The translations under genes and the position numbers were made by a program. The notes under the pieces are model-generated. The model was given only the letters and a program-made list of their open reading frames with translations, ran no database searches and had not been told where the DNA came from. Shown in pieces: positions 10,255 through 20,100 of a DNA stretch of 64,000 nt (positions within the stretch are counted from its first letter, which is position 1; every line of letters begins with the position of its first letter). This DNA is from Bifidobacterium miconisargentati (GTDB lineage: Bacteria > Actinomycetota > Actinomycetes > Actinomycetales > Bifidobacteriaceae). The DNA lies in NCBI RefSeq assembly GCF_019331675.1, contig NZ_JAHBBJ010000005.1, forward strand, positions 62,001 to 126,000, in the 5' to 3' direction.

Positions 10255-11250
10255 GTGGAGCCGACCGGCTCCAAGACGCTTCAATCGGGCCTTATGAACA
10301 GCAACACCACACCCCGCGTGGCTCGTAGGATGGCCTCGCCCGCGGTGGCTCCTCCGGGCGTTCCCCTGCCCGCGGACGACATGCATTCATCCGCATTTCG
10401 CTACTACACCCCTCCGCCCAAGCCCCTGGCCTCATCCGACCGCAAACGGTCCAAAGACGCTCCGCCTGCGGCCTTGGCCACGGACACCGTGTTCCACAAC
10501 ATCGTGACGATGACCGCCAGCCACAGTGGCATAGGATTGAGCGTCACCGCATCCATGCTGGCCTGGACCCTGGCCGGCCGCGGTCTGAACTGCGCGCTGG
10601 TGGACGCCGATTTCGTAGGTGGATGCCTGGATCTGCTGCTCGGCGTGGAGCGGGAATCCGGTCTCAGATTCAGCCAGATCGACGCTCCACTGGGGCGCCT
10701 CGAAGGCGCGGCGCTCAACCATGAGCTGCTGGTCTGGGAAGACGTGCGCATCCTGCCCTACGATCCCTGGAACGCCCGCCAACCCGAGTGGTGGGAGGTC
10801 CAGGCCGCGATACGAGCCTTGGCGGAAGCGAACGACGTGGTCATCGTGGATGCCGGACAGGGCGGCCTGATCGAGACCGTTCCCGACCTACGCCGGGGCG
10901 TGCAGGTCGTGGCCGCCGAGCTATCCGTCATGGGACTGGCGAGGACCAAATCACACCGGTCCAGACTGGCCTCGTGGGGATGCGACACTCCCACCATCGT
11001 CGGCATCGAACCGCGCGGGGCGCCGCGAGGCCGGGGCGGCGTCGGCATCGCCGAAGCGGAGGACTACCTCACCGCGACCGTGCTCGGCCCCATCCGCCCG
11101 AACGTGGGATTGTGCGGCGACGTATTGGAAGGACTCGGCATCCGCTCGGTGGTCAAGGGCAGCCGCAAGGCCGTGACCATGCTGGCCGACGCGGTGGAAC
11201 AGGCCATACGGCCTCCCCGTGCGGCTTCCAAGCCATCCGAAGAGTGGTGA
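10255..11250 (+). CDS. tadZ: TadZ/CpaE-like pilus-assembly ATPase (septum-site-determining protein Ssd-like)
   Basis: Probably localises the Tad pilus machine at the membrane. It is a MinD/ParA-fold protein of 331 residues (318 if the ATG at 10294 is used instead of GTG 10255; neither has a good ribosome-binding site). The fold is seen in VTMTASHSGIGLSVTASML, CALVDADFVGGCLDLLLG and DVVIVDAGQGG. The P-loop is degenerate (SHSGIGLS in place of KGGVGKT), as in other actinobacterial TadZ/Rv3660c proteins. First of tadZ-tadA-tadB-tadC; the next start codon is four bases past this stop. It is preceded by a DnaA-box inverted repeat. Confidence 0.88.
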   Translation: MEPTGSKTLQSGLMNSNTTPRVARRMASPAVAPPGVPLPADDMHSSAFRYYTPPPKPLASSDRKRSKDAPPAALATDTVFHNIVTMTASHSGIGLSVTASMLAWTLAGRGLNCALVDADFVGGCLDLLLGVERESGLRFSQIDAPLGRLEGAALNHELLVWEDVRILPYDPWNARQPEWWEVQAAIRALAEANDVVIVDAGQGGLIETVPDLRRGVQVVAAELSVMGLARTKSHRSRLASWGCDTPTIVGIEPRGAPRGRGGVGIAEAEDYLTATVLGPIRPNVGLCGDVLEGLGIRSVVKGSRKAVTMLADAVEQAIRPPRAASKPSEEW

Positions 11251-11254
11251 CATC

Positions 11255-12268
11255 ATGAGCCGCCAATACAGCACCGTGTTCTTCGGCCTCCTTGACGGGC
11301 TGGCCTCAGACCCCCGCATCACGGATCTGGCGGTCACCTGCGACGGCCGGGTCTGGGCGGACCGGGGCAACGGCATGATGGAGCAGCGGATACCGGTGCC
11401 ATTCCGGTCCCCGCAGGTGGTCCGTGAATACGCGGTCCAACTCTGCGCGCAACTGGGCCGCCGCCTGGACGACGCCTGCCCCATCGCGGACGCCTCCAGC
11501 GTGGACGGCATCCGCGTGCACGCAGTGATCGCCCCGCTGGTACCGCAAGGCGCCTCGATATCCATACGATTCCCCGACCGCACGCGCGCCACGCTTCCGG
11601 CTCTGGGGCAATCCGGCATGTTCCCCGCGGCATGGCTGCCGCTCCTGACGGGCTTGGTGGACAAAGCGGCCACGGTGCTGGTCACCGGCGGCACCGGCGC
11701 GGGTAAGACCACGCTGGTCAAGGCCCTGCTGGGCCGGTGCGGTGCGAACGAACGCATCATCACCGTGGAGGAAGTCCGTGAGCTGGGCGATTTCGGCCAT
11801 GCGAACCATGTCTCCCTGGTGGCGCGCGAAGCGAACGTGGAGGGCATCGGCGCCATCGGCCTGTCTGATCTGACCAAGGCCACGTTGCGTATGAGACCCG
11901 ACCGTGTGGTGCTCGGCGAATGCCGAGGCGAGGAGATCGTGGACCTGCTGCGCGCCTTCAATTCGGGTCATCACGGCGGTATGACCACGCTGCACGCCGA
12001 CGGTGTGGAACGAGTGCCGGCGCGCCTCGTCTCCCTGGGGCTGCTTGCCGGCGTGGGACCGCAGGCATTGGCCATGCTCGCGGCCGGCGCATTCGACGTA
12101 GTGCTGCACCTGGAACGAACCGACGGGCGTCGCCGCATCGCGCAGATCGGCGGACTGCGTGCGGCGCGGGACGGGCTGAGCGGTGTGCCGCTGGCGGTCT
12201 GGGATGGTTCCGAAGCGCCACGGTATGCGCCCGAATGGGAGCGATTCCGGGCCCGTTGGAGCGGCTGA
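11255..12268 (+). CDS. tadA: Tad pilus secretion ATPase TadA (CpaF)
   Basis: Hexameric cytoplasmic ATPase that powers Flp pilus assembly. The 337-residue protein has Walker A GGTGAGKTT at about residues 145-153, an Asp box region (ITVEEVRELG), a Walker B-like segment (RVVLGECRGEE) and the His box (HHGGMTTLHADG). It lacks a long N-terminal domain, so it is at the short end for the family. ATG 11255 is favoured over 11219, since the latter overlaps tadZ by 32 bases. Second gene in tadZABC. Confidence 0.95.
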   Translation: MSRQYSTVFFGLLDGLASDPRITDLAVTCDGRVWADRGNGMMEQRIPVPFRSPQVVREYAVQLCAQLGRRLDDACPIADASSVDGIRVHAVIAPLVPQGASISIRFPDRTRATLPALGQSGMFPAAWLPLLTGLVDKAATVLVTGGTGAGKTTLVKALLGRCGANERIITVEEVRELGDFGHANHVSLVAREANVEGIGAIGLSDLTKATLRMRPDRVVLGECRGEEIVDLLRAFNSGHHGGMTTLHADGVERVPARLVSLGLLAGVGPQALAMLAAGAFDVVLHLERTDGRRRIAQIGGLRAARDGLSGVPLAVWDGSEAPRYAPEWERFRARWSG

Positions 12269-12271
12269 ACC

Positions 12272-12991
12272 ATGTGGTGCGCGGTGCTGGCGGCGCTCAC
12301 CGTCATATTGTGGCCGGACCGGCGGGCGCGTGTTTCCGGGCGTTTGCCTGAACGGCGTCCGGCGAACAGTTCCATCCATGCTCCGGGAATGCCCGCAGCG
12401 TCCTTTGGTGGTAGCGGAACGGACGGCAATGCCATCCGGGCTGGTGCCGGCGGGCAGAGGAGCGGGATGCTTCCGCGGGTCGGCATCGCACAGGTCATCG
12501 CCTCGGCCATCGCCCGCATGAAAGGCGGCGGCACGTTACTGGAATCCTTCGAGGAACAGTACGGCCGCCGCTTTGCGGTGCCCAAACTCACCGCCACCCG
12601 TTTGACGGTGTTGTTCGAGACGCGGCGATTGCCGGACGAATCCTCGACCCAGATACATCAAGCCGCGTCGGGTGTCGCCGCCGCATCCACGCTCAGCGAC
12701 GAGCTCGGGTGCCAGGCGGCGCCATGTCTGGAAGCGGTATTGGCGGCATACCGGCAATTGCGACTGACGCAGCATCTGACCGCCCAGGCATTCGCCGTGC
12801 CCAGAGCCACCATCGGGCTGCTGAGTGTGCTGCCGGCCGCCACGGTGGCATTGGGCGAACTGATGGGCGCGAAATCGCTCGCCTTCCTGCTCGGCTCCTC
12901 CCGTGGGTTGGTGTGCCTGGCGTTGGGCGGATGCTGCTATGTGGCCGGCCTGGCATGGGTGCATGCGTTGATGAAGGAGGATCTGACGTGA
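12272..12991 (+). CDS. tadB: Tad pilus inner-membrane platform protein TadB-like
   Basis: Membrane platform subunit that couples TadA to pilin extrusion. The 239-residue protein starts with a hydrophobic segment (WCAVLAALTVILW), has a GspF/T2SSF-like helical region in the middle (SDELGCQAAPCLEAVLAAYR) and two hydrophobic helices near the end (ATIGLLSVLPAATVALGELM, LVCLALGGCCYVAGLAWVHA). Sequence identity to other TadB proteins is low; the call rests on size, topology and position. It starts three bases after the tadA stop and overlaps tadC by four bases (GTGA). Confidence 0.82.
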   Translation: MWCAVLAALTVILWPDRRARVSGRLPERRPANSSIHAPGMPAASFGGSGTDGNAIRAGAGGQRSGMLPRVGIAQVIASAIARMKGGGTLLESFEEQYGRRFAVPKLTATRLTVLFETRRLPDESSTQIHQAASGVAAASTLSDELGCQAAPCLEAVLAAYRQLRLTQHLTAQAFAVPRATIGLLSVLPAATVALGELMGAKSLAFLLGSSRGLVCLALGGCCYVAGLAWVHALMKEDLT

Positions 12992-13599
12992 CCACATGGC
13001 TTGTCGGCGTCGCATCCTGTTGCGCGGCCGGCGCTGCCTGGCTGCGGGTCGGTCGGACTGACGCCGACGCTGGAAGCCGGCTCCGGAAATACGGCGACGA
13101 TGGCGTGCGGGACGGGAACGGTGACGAAGCCGGGGCGTCCTGGACCGTGCTGATATTGCGCATGGTGCAGGTCGCGCTGCAGCAGGGCGCGTCGATTCCG
13201 CGCGCTTTGGAAGCGGTGGGGCGGGCAGCGGGCGGCGATTGCGGGATCCGCATGGAACGGGTCGGCGCGGCGCTCAACCGCGGTGCTTCATGGGATGATG
13301 CGTGGAAGGCCGCGGCCGCCGAGGATGATGGACCTGGCCGTCGACGGGCTTCCGGAGGCCGGTCCGACGATGTGTTGCCGCTGCTGTGCGCCACTTTGGC
13401 ATCCTCATGGAAACACGGCGATGCGCCGGGCGTGCGCATCGAAGCCGCCATCGAGCAGCTGGACCGCGATGAGCGCTCGCTGATCGAACGCAACGCGGCG
13501 CGGTTGTCCGTGAAACTGCTTATGCCGACGGGACTGTGCTTTCTGCCGGCCTTCGTACTGATAGGCGTGATTCCCGCCATCGTTTCGTTCGTCATGTAG
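12988..13599 (+). CDS. tadC: Tad pilus platform protein TadC-like
   Basis: Partner of TadB in the membrane platform. I start it at GTG 12988, which overlaps the tadB stop and has GAAGGAGG upstream; an earlier in-frame ATG at 12709 lies deep inside tadB. The 203-residue protein has a first hydrophobic segment, a T2SSF-like domain (MVQVALQQGASIPRALEAVG, LERNAARLSVKL-type helix) and a final membrane helix (GLCFLPAFVLIGVIPAIVSF). The ending is typical of TadC. Last gene before a 384-bp gap and flp. Confidence 0.85.
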   Translation: MTTWLVGVASCCAAGAAWLRVGRTDADAGSRLRKYGDDGVRDGNGDEAGASWTVLILRMVQVALQQGASIPRALEAVGRAAGGDCGIRMERVGAALNRGASWDDAWKAAAAEDDGPGRRRASGGRSDDVLPLLCATLASSWKHGDAPGVRIEAAIEQLDRDERSLIERNAARLSVKLLMPTGLCFLPAFVLIGVIPAIVSFVM

Positions 13600-13766
13600 C
13601 GGTCCGATCCGCTCGTCATTGCCGTGATTACGGGATGGACTTCCGTTTGGGGCCGGCTGGGTGGAAGCCTCGCGGGATGCGGCGGCGATTCCGTCGATGA
13701 TGATGAGCCTTGATCCCAGGCTTCTCCCGCTGACACCGTTCGCGATTCCGAACCGATCGGACCAGG

Positions 13767-13824
13767 TTCCCCGGTTATCCACAGTCGCGGTGGAGGACAC
13801 TCCCGACGGTGGATAACCGGGGAA
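13767..13824. promoter_or_regulatory. 16-bp perfect inverted repeat with DnaA-box sequence, upstream of flp
   Basis: TTCCCCGGTTATCCAC at 13767-13782 and its exact complement at 13809-13824 around a 26-nt loop; the stem extends to CCAG/CTGG with one mismatch. TTATCCACA lies across the left arm and loop edge. It is the only structure I see in the 384-bp gap 13600-13983. It might be an mRNA-stabilising hairpin, an attenuator or a protein site. Confidence 0.65.
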
Positions 13825-13983
13825 GCTGGAACCACATACCCCGTTTTTCTTCCGGTGCCTGCTCTCCGGCCGGCACAGTGGAAGCACCCCGTGCCGATTC
13901 AGGTGCGGGGGCCACCATCCATACCCACTCGGGAAGGGCATGTCGGCGCCGCGTCTCCTTCCCCTCCATATGAAAGGAAAGCC

Positions 13984-14268
13984 ATGAACTCCTCCTTAGC
14001 CATTGTTGATGGCCGTTCCGGTCCGTTGGCCCGCGGCAGGGCCAAGCTCACGGAATTGCGGGAACGGGCCAACGAACGCCTATGCCTCATGGACGCCAGG
14101 ATCCGCACCCTGACGGCCGAACCCGAGGAAGGCGCGGCCACGGCCGAGTACGCCGTCGTGCTCATCGCGGCCACGGGCTTCGCCGCACTGCTGGTCACCA
14201 TCCTGAAGTCGGACGCCATCAAGACGCTGTTGCTGAACATCGTCAAGAAGGCCTTGAACATCGGATGA
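13984..14268 (+). CDS. flp: Flp-type pilin (DUF4244-like)
   Basis: Probable structural subunit of the Tad pilus. The 94-residue prepilin has a charged leader ending in EEG, a predicted TadV cleavage after that Gly, then AATAEYAVVLIAATGFAALL with the conserved Glu at position 5 of the mature protein and an adjacent Tyr, typical of Flp pilins. The leader of about 50 residues is longer than in classical Flp; this fits the actinobacterial DUF4244 group. ATG 13984 follows GAAAGGAAAG. It overlaps tadE by four bases (ATGA). No prepilin peptidase gene (tadV) is in the window. Confidence 0.88.
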   Translation: MNSSLAIVDGRSGPLARGRAKLTELRERANERLCLMDARIRTLTAEPEEGAATAEYAVVLIAATGFAALLVTILKSDAIKTLLLNIVKKALNIG

Positions 14269-14720
14269 CGGCTATGAGATTTTCTGCATTCCGGTGGCGG
14301 GCGCGATTGCCGCCGCAGCACGCAGCGGGGCCGCCACCGCATGAATGGCGGTCCGGCAAGGGGAACGGCGTCGATGACGGGGTGCGCGCATGGGAGAGGG
14401 GATCGGCCACGGCCGAGTTCGCCATCGTACTGCCCAGCGTCGTCGCCATCGCCGGACTGCTGCTGACGTTGGGGCGAGTGGTGTCGGTCTCGATGGACTG
14501 TCATGGCGCCGCTTCGGCCGCGGCCCGTGAGCTGGTGGTCTCCGGCCAGGAGTCCTCCGCTCGACAGGTCGCCGCCGATGTGGCCGGCAATGGCGTTTCG
14601 ATGCGGGCGGAATACGGCGAACGCTCGGTGAGCGTAGTCGTGGAATGCCCGGTGCTGCCCGGCCCGCTGGACGTGACGCCGACCCGCATCACCAGTGACG
14701 CCACTGCGGCGCTGCAATGA
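14265..14720 (+). CDS. tadE: TadE-family pseudopilin
   Basis: Minor pilin-like membrane protein of the Tad system. The 151-residue frame starts at the ATG overlapping the flp stop. After about 40 basic and polar residues comes ERGSATAEFAIVLPSVVAIA, a TadE signature with a prepilin-like cleavage Gly and the conserved Glu five residues later. The remainder is a small extracytoplasmic domain (RELVVSGQESSARQVAADVA). Member of flp-tadE-tadF. Confidence 0.88.
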   Translation: MTAMRFSAFRWRARLPPQHAAGPPPHEWRSGKGNGVDDGVRAWERGSATAEFAIVLPSVVAIAGLLLTLGRVVSVSMDCHGAASAAARELVVSGQESSARQVAADVAGNGVSMRAEYGERSVSVVVECPVLPGPLDVTPTRITSDATAALQ

Positions 14721-14754
14721 CGTATGCGGCGATGAGTACGCAAAGGAGCGAACA

Positions 14755-15126
14755 GTGAACCGGACACGATTCGAGGAAGGCTCGGGAACCATGGCCGGCG
14801 CCATGCTGGTCATGACCGTGGGTGTCGTGCTCGCGATCGTGGCCTGTGTGGGCAATCTGATGGTCTGTCAGAGCCGGGCCCGTTCGCTGGCCGATCTGGC
14901 CGCGTTCTCCGCCGCATACGCCGCATGGCATGAGGATGCCGATGACCCTTGCACGCTGGCCGTGGACACGGTTTCGGCGAGCGGGGCCATGGCGTCCGAC
15001 TGCACGGTGCGCGGCGACGACATATGGGTCACCGTCGAGGTGGAGACCAAGGTGCCGTTGATGTTTCATGTGGAACATACGTCACGGGCCGGGCCTGTGG
15101 AATGCGCGAGAGGAGCCGGGGAATGA
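14755..15126 (+). CDS. tadF: TadF / Rv3654c-like TadE-like protein
   Basis: Small membrane-anchored pseudopilin. GTG 14755 is chosen because AAAGGAGCG precedes it; an ATG at 14695 would overlap tadE and lacks such a site. The 123 residues have the motif EEGSGTMAGAMLVMTVGVVL, one transmembrane helix and then LADLAAFSAAYAAW, the hallmark of the Rv3654c-like group. Two cysteines (in DDPC and SDC) could form a disulfide outside the cell. Last gene of the Tad locus. Confidence 0.85.
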   Translation: MNRTRFEEGSGTMAGAMLVMTVGVVLAIVACVGNLMVCQSRARSLADLAAFSAAYAAWHEDADDPCTLAVDTVSASGAMASDCTVRGDDIWVTVEVETKVPLMFHVEHTSRAGPVECARGAGE

Positions 15127-15237
15127 GCTAACGCGATGAACCAACGCGATATATCGGAGGAGGATGTCGGATAAGCCACATGCGCGAGGGGAGCGTCGCT
15201 CTGGCGGGCCATGGCCATCATTGGTTAAGGTGAAGGC

Positions 15238-16362
15238 ATGAGTGAACGCAACGAACGCTGCCGGGTTGTGGCCATGGTGGGCAACCCCACTTCGGACAAG
15301 GGCCGTGGCGCCAAGGTGGACGCACAGGTGCTGTCCCTGCTTCAGGCCGCCGGCCGGGTGCATGATTTCACGGTGATGGACATCACCGGCACCAGTTTCG
15401 ACGATTCGCTGAACCAGGCCCGTGAGCGGGCGCATGAATACGACTATCTGGTGGTGGTCGGCGGCGACGGCATGATCGCGCTCGGCGCCAATGCCGTGGG
15501 ATGCAGCGGCAAGCCGCTGGGCGTGGTGGCCATGGGCTCGGGCAATGATTTCGCGCGCGGACTCAAGCTTCCGGTCAACCGCATCGAGACCGCCGTGGAG
15601 GGCATCGTCGGCGCGATCGTGTGCGGTTCGACCATCGATGTGGACATGGGGCGGGTGACCTCGCTGGAAGGCGGGCATGCGGTCGATCCGACCACCGGAG
15701 CCGAATACGAGTCGGCTGATGGGCAGGTCGAAACCCGTCCGATCGACCGGTACTATGCGGGCATGCTGTCCTGCGGCATCGATGCGAGCATCAACGACCG
15801 GGCGAACCATTCGCGCCTGCCGAACGGTTCCGTGCGTTACTTCGCCGCGGTGCTAGTGGAGCTGACGCGCATGAAGCGGTACGGCTACCACGTCAAAGCC
15901 ACCTTGGCCGACGGTTCGACGGATGAGCGGGACATCGTCTCGCCGTTGCTGACCGTGGCGAACTCGCGCCACATCGGCGGCGGCATCGAAGTCTCGCCGT
16001 ACTCATGCTTCTCCGACGGGCTGCTGGATCTGGTGTGGATGGATCATGTGCCCAATTTCGGCGAATGCGCGGTGGCCGTCTCGAACGCCTATAACGGCAG
16101 GCTGCTCGCCTCGCGGGTGTTCGGATGGGAGCGCGTGCGGGAGATCGAGATCACCAGGGCGGACGAAGGCGACGAGCCCCCGCTGCTCATGGCGGACGGC
16201 GAGTACATCGGCCGGTTGCCGGTCCGTGTGGTGGCCGAGGACTGCGCATTGCGCGTGCTGGTGCCTCCGGCCGTGGCCGCGCAGGGCGTGGACGACCGGC
16301 AACGGGTGATGGACGCCATCGCCAGGGATGGGCGTGATCCGCTGACCGGACGGTTCGAATAA
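15238..16362 (+). CDS. Diacylglycerol/lipid kinase family protein
   Basis: Probable ATP-dependent lipid kinase of the DagK/YegS/sphingosine-kinase family, acting at the inner face of the membrane. The 374-residue protein has the family start (MVGNPTSDKGRGAK), the nucleotide-binding VVVGGDGMIALGANAV, the GSGNDFARGL motif and the C-terminal metal-binding part (FSDGLLDLVWMDH). AAGGTGAAGG precedes ATG 15238. It converges on the TetR gene with a 23-bp gap. The lipid substrate (diacylglycerol or a polyprenol-type lipid) cannot be decided here. Confidence 0.92.
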   Translation: MSERNERCRVVAMVGNPTSDKGRGAKVDAQVLSLLQAAGRVHDFTVMDITGTSFDDSLNQARERAHEYDYLVVVGGDGMIALGANAVGCSGKPLGVVAMGSGNDFARGLKLPVNRIETAVEGIVGAIVCGSTIDVDMGRVTSLEGGHAVDPTTGAEYESADGQVETRPIDRYYAGMLSCGIDASINDRANHSRLPNGSVRYFAAVLVELTRMKRYGYHVKATLADGSTDERDIVSPLLTVANSRHIGGGIEVSPYSCFSDGLLDLVWMDHVPNFGECAVAVSNAYNGRLLASRVFGWERVREIEITRADEGDEPPLLMADGEYIGRLPVRVVAEDCALRVLVPPAVAAQGVDDRQRVMDAIARDGRDPLTGRFE

Positions 16363-16385
16363 TCGTCGAACTTTGGCCCCTGAGT

Positions 16386-16991
16386 TCAGTCTTGGGTGAC
16401 GTATCCCTCGATGTGCAGCGTCTGGGCCATGACCTCCTTGATGGTCTGGTCGCTGACGTTCGGATGGGAGCGGATCAGTGAGATGAGACCCACGATCAGC
16501 GTGAAGAACGTCTCATGAACGTTGGTGATCGGTAGTCCGTGCAGTTGCTCGAAATCACGCACGGTGGTCTGGGCAATGTAGTCCGCGATGCGATCGGCGG
16601 CCCGGTCGATGAACTTGATGTACAGTTCGGCGTTGCCGTCCTGGATCATGCGGTTCGAGAATGGGCTTTCGTCGGCGATGAGCGCGCGCAGCAGCCGGAC
16701 GATGTCGTTGATGGCCTTGCTCACGTTGCCGGTCTCGCGGGACTGGTTCCAGCGTTCCAGTTTGGAGAGGATCTCGTCGATGACGTCGTCCAGTACGGCG
16801 TCTGCCACGGCGTCCTTGTCCTTGAAGTAGTGGTAGAACAACGAGCGCGTCATGCCGACCTCGCCCGCGATGTCGGACACGGTGATGCGCGAGAAGCCCT
16901 TTTCCAGGCAAATGGTGCGGGCGGCCTGCACGATGGCCTCGCGGCGTGCGTCACCACGGGCGGACTGCTTCTCTTCGGGAGCGCTGGTCAT
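16386..16991 (-). CDS. TetR-family transcriptional regulator
   Basis: Cytoplasmic repressor with a TetR helix-turn-helix at about residues 15-60 (AARTICLEKGFSRITVSDIA, GMTRSLFYHYFKDKD) and a C-terminal ligand domain of about 140 residues. It is 201 residues long, normal for the family. ATG 16991 has GGAGGGATC ahead. It diverges from dnaX across 159 bp containing a palindrome that is its likely operator. The ligand and targets beyond itself are not evident. Confidence 0.93.
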   Translation of the reverse strand: MTSAPEEKQSARGDARREAIVQAARTICLEKGFSRITVSDIAGEVGMTRSLFYHYFKDKDAVADAVLDDVIDEILSKLERWNQSRETGNVSKAINDIVRLLRALIADESPFSNRMIQDGNAELYIKFIDRAADRIADYIAQTTVRDFEQLHGLPITNVHETFFTLIVGLISLIRSHPNVSDQTIKEVMAQTLHIEGYVTQD

Positions 16992-17011
16992 GATCCCTCC
17001 TGCCTGACAAG

Positions 17012-17034
17012 GTTATTGACACTATGTTAATACC
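17012..17034. promoter_or_regulatory. Candidate TetR operator
   Basis: GTTATTGACA-CTA-TGTTAATACC pairs at 8 of 10 arm positions. It lies about 20 bp upstream of the TetR start and 117 bp ahead of dnaX. Confidence 0.55.
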
Positions 17035-17137
17035 TGTCTGGGCGGCGATCGTCCGGCGGTTCCGGCAGTTGAGTGGGGTCGAGGGGTGATGGATGGCGGC
17101 CGGACGCGGTCGTATCGGAATGTAGGTGAGGGCAAGG

Positions 17138-17150
17138 TAGGTTAGTAGCT
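17138..17150 (+). promoter_or_regulatory. -10-like box directly before dnaX (possible leaderless start)
   Basis: TAGGTT ends seven bases before ATG 17151 and no ribosome-binding site is visible, the pattern of leaderless actinobacterial promoters. Confidence 0.45.
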
Positions 17151-20100
17151 ATGGCACTTGCACTGTATCGTCGCTATCGTCCGGACACCTTCGCGGGTGT
17201 GATCGGCCAGGACCAGGTCACGGTCCCGCTGATGCGCGCCCTTGACGAGGGCAAGCTCACGCATGCCTATCTGTTCTCCGGGCCGCGCGGCTGCGGCAAG
17301 ACCAGTTCGGCGCGCATCCTGGCGCGATGCGTGAACTGCGCCAAGGGCCCCACTTCGCGTCCCTGCGGCGAATGCGAGAGCTGCAAGGACCTGGCCACCG
17401 GAGGCCCAGGTTCCATCGACGTGGTGGAGATCGACGCCGCCTCGCACAACGGCGTGGACGACGCCCGCGAACTGCGCGAACGCGCCGGATTCGCCCCCGC
17501 CCGCGACCGCTACAAGATCTTCATCCTCGACGAGGCCCATATGGTCACGCAGCAGGGCTTCAACGCGCTGCTCAAGATCGTCGAGGAGCCGCCCGAGCAT
17601 GTGATGTTCATCTTCGCCACCACCGAACCGGACAAGGTGATCGGCACCATCCGCTCGCGCACCCATCATTATCCGTTCCGTCTGGTGCCGCAGGAGGTCA
17701 TGGGCCCGTATCTGGAGACGATTTGCGAGAAGGAGCATATCAAGGCCGAGCCCGGCGTGCTCAAGCTCGCGATGCGCGCCGGCGGTGGTTCGGTGCGAGA
17801 CACCCTGTCCGTGCTCGACCAGTTGATGGTCGGCTCGGTGGAGGGCGTCATCACCCATGATGCGGCCGTGGCGCTGCTGGGCTTCACCCCGGAGGCACTG
17901 ATCGGCGAGGCCGTGGACGCGGTCATCGACCACAACGGCGAGGCCCTGTATGGCGTGATCCAGAAGGTCGTGGTCGGAGGGTTCGACCCGCGCCGCTTCG
18001 TGGAGGATCTGCTGGCCCGCGTGCGCGACCTGCTGGTGCTCACCTTGGCCGGCGACCGTGCGGAATCCGTGCTTTCGGATACCGCCGAGGCCGAGGACAT
18101 GGACGATTTGCACCGTCAGGCCAAGGCGCTGGGACTTGGCGCGTTGACCGCCATGGCGGAGATCATCAATACCACGCTGGGTGCCATGACCGGCGCGATT
18201 TCCCCGCGTATGCGGTTGGAGCTGCTGGCCGCGCGACTGTTGGCGGGCAGCGAGACGGGCTTCGCCGTTGCCGTGCCGGGCATGGCTGGGGCGGGCACTG
18301 GTGCTCCGGGCGCAGCGCAGGGCGGTGTTGCCGGAGGTGCCCATGGTGCGGCGGCTGGGACTGCCGAAGGCGCGGCTTCCGGCGGGTTTGCCGGAGCGTC
18401 GCGCGGTGGTTTCGTCGGTGCCTCCCATGGCGGGTTCTCCGGTGCCGAACGCAACCAGCGGCAAGCGGCTGGGGGTAATGCTTCCGTGTCGCAGCGCAAC
18501 GCGGGCGGTGTTGCAGGCGGTGTACAGGCCGGCGGTTGGCCGACCGACGGATTCACCGGGCTCCAGGCTGGCGGGAACACCGTATCCACAGTTACAGGCG
18601 GTGCGCAACAGGGCGCGGCGAACGCCCAGGGCGGGACGAACGATGGCTGGGGCGCCCCTGCCGGCAACGCCGGTGCGGCCAGGCCCGCGGCGGCGGATAA
18701 CCGTTCGACGGATGAGAAGTGGGATGCGGCCGTGGCGGGTCTGCCCGAGGCCGTCCGTGAATATGTGACGCGCGGCAAGGTGCCGACCGTCAGGTTCGGC
18801 ACCAATCGCAAGGGACTGCCGTGCCTGTCCATGACCTTCGACAAGCCGTTAAGCCAGCACGCTTTCGCACTCGCCGTGGACACCGACAGCGGCAAGAAGG
18901 CCTCGGCTGTGGTGATGGATGCCGTACGCAAGGAATTCGGTCCTACGGCGGTCATCGCCCCCACCGCGGTGACGGCCAGCGGCGAACGGGCCGAATCCAT
19001 CAAGCACATGAGCCCCGAACAGCTCGCCAAGGTCAAGCAGCAGATCGCGCTGGCCAAGGCAGGATTGGCCGCATCCAGTCTCGGGGCCGGATTGGGTATG
19101 CGTGCCGGCAGCGAGCCGAAGACCCCGAAGCCGGAGTCGCAGCCGAAGGAATCCGACGATATCCACCGAGCCGGAACGGCCTCTGACGCTGCTGGCCAGC
19201 CCGGCGTGACCAGCAGATCTTCCACATCCAGTTGGGCTGAGGACGATCCGTGGGCCAAGCCGGTCGCCGACGCGGCCGATACCGCAAGCGGGACCGCGGT
19301 GCCGGATTCCGGCAGCCGATCCGGGATACAGTCGGACGCTTCCGCAACGCCGGCGACTGATGGCTTTGCTCCAGCCGAGGCATCTGTCGCGGCACCACAG
19401 CATGAGGAGCACCACAAGAAGCATGTGGCGGTTCCGGATGTCAGTGACGGCGTGGATCCGTGGGCCGTACCCGCACAGCCGACCACTCCGAAGACGGCCG
19501 CCCCGACAGTGGACGACCCATGGGCGGGCGGTGCAAGTTCCCGGAACGATGGCTCGTCTGCCTCGTCGGAGGATCCTTGGGCGGGGGCACAATCCGGCTC
19601 CGGCACTGGTGCGGTCACGGCTCCGCAACAGGTTCCTGCCGGGCAACCGGCTGGAGCCACACGACCCACCCAGTCCAGGGCCACCCCGGCCGCGGCTTCC
19701 GTGGGTGCAAAGCCCCGGAGCATCGCCAACGGCGAGGATCCGTGGGCGGGCGTGCCGCCGGCGGAGGAGCCGCCGATGGATGACGGTATGGGACCGGACC
19801 CGTGGAACCAGCCGCAAAGCAGTACGCCGGAAAACGACCCGTGGAACCAGCCGGTGGCATCGGCAGGTCGGTCTTCGTCACCTATGCTCTCGGAAGCGGA
19901 TCCGTGGAACCAGCCGGCGGCGCCGAGCCCAGACCAGACCGGGCGGACGAGTGGTGCCGGACGCTGGGATCAGCAGCCGAACCAGACCATGCCGCCGGCG
20001 GGGCAACCGGCGGGACCGTCGGTCGATCCCTGGAACCAACAGGCTCCGTCACAAGCCGGTCCTCAGTCCGGACCGCAGGTGGCGGCCGAGGACGACGAAT

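Noticed and set aside
10177..13824. Replication origin suggested by DnaA boxes near the tad genes
   Set aside because: Only two box pairs, far apart, each within a hairpin; no AT-rich unwinding region and no dnaA-dnaN neighbourhood.
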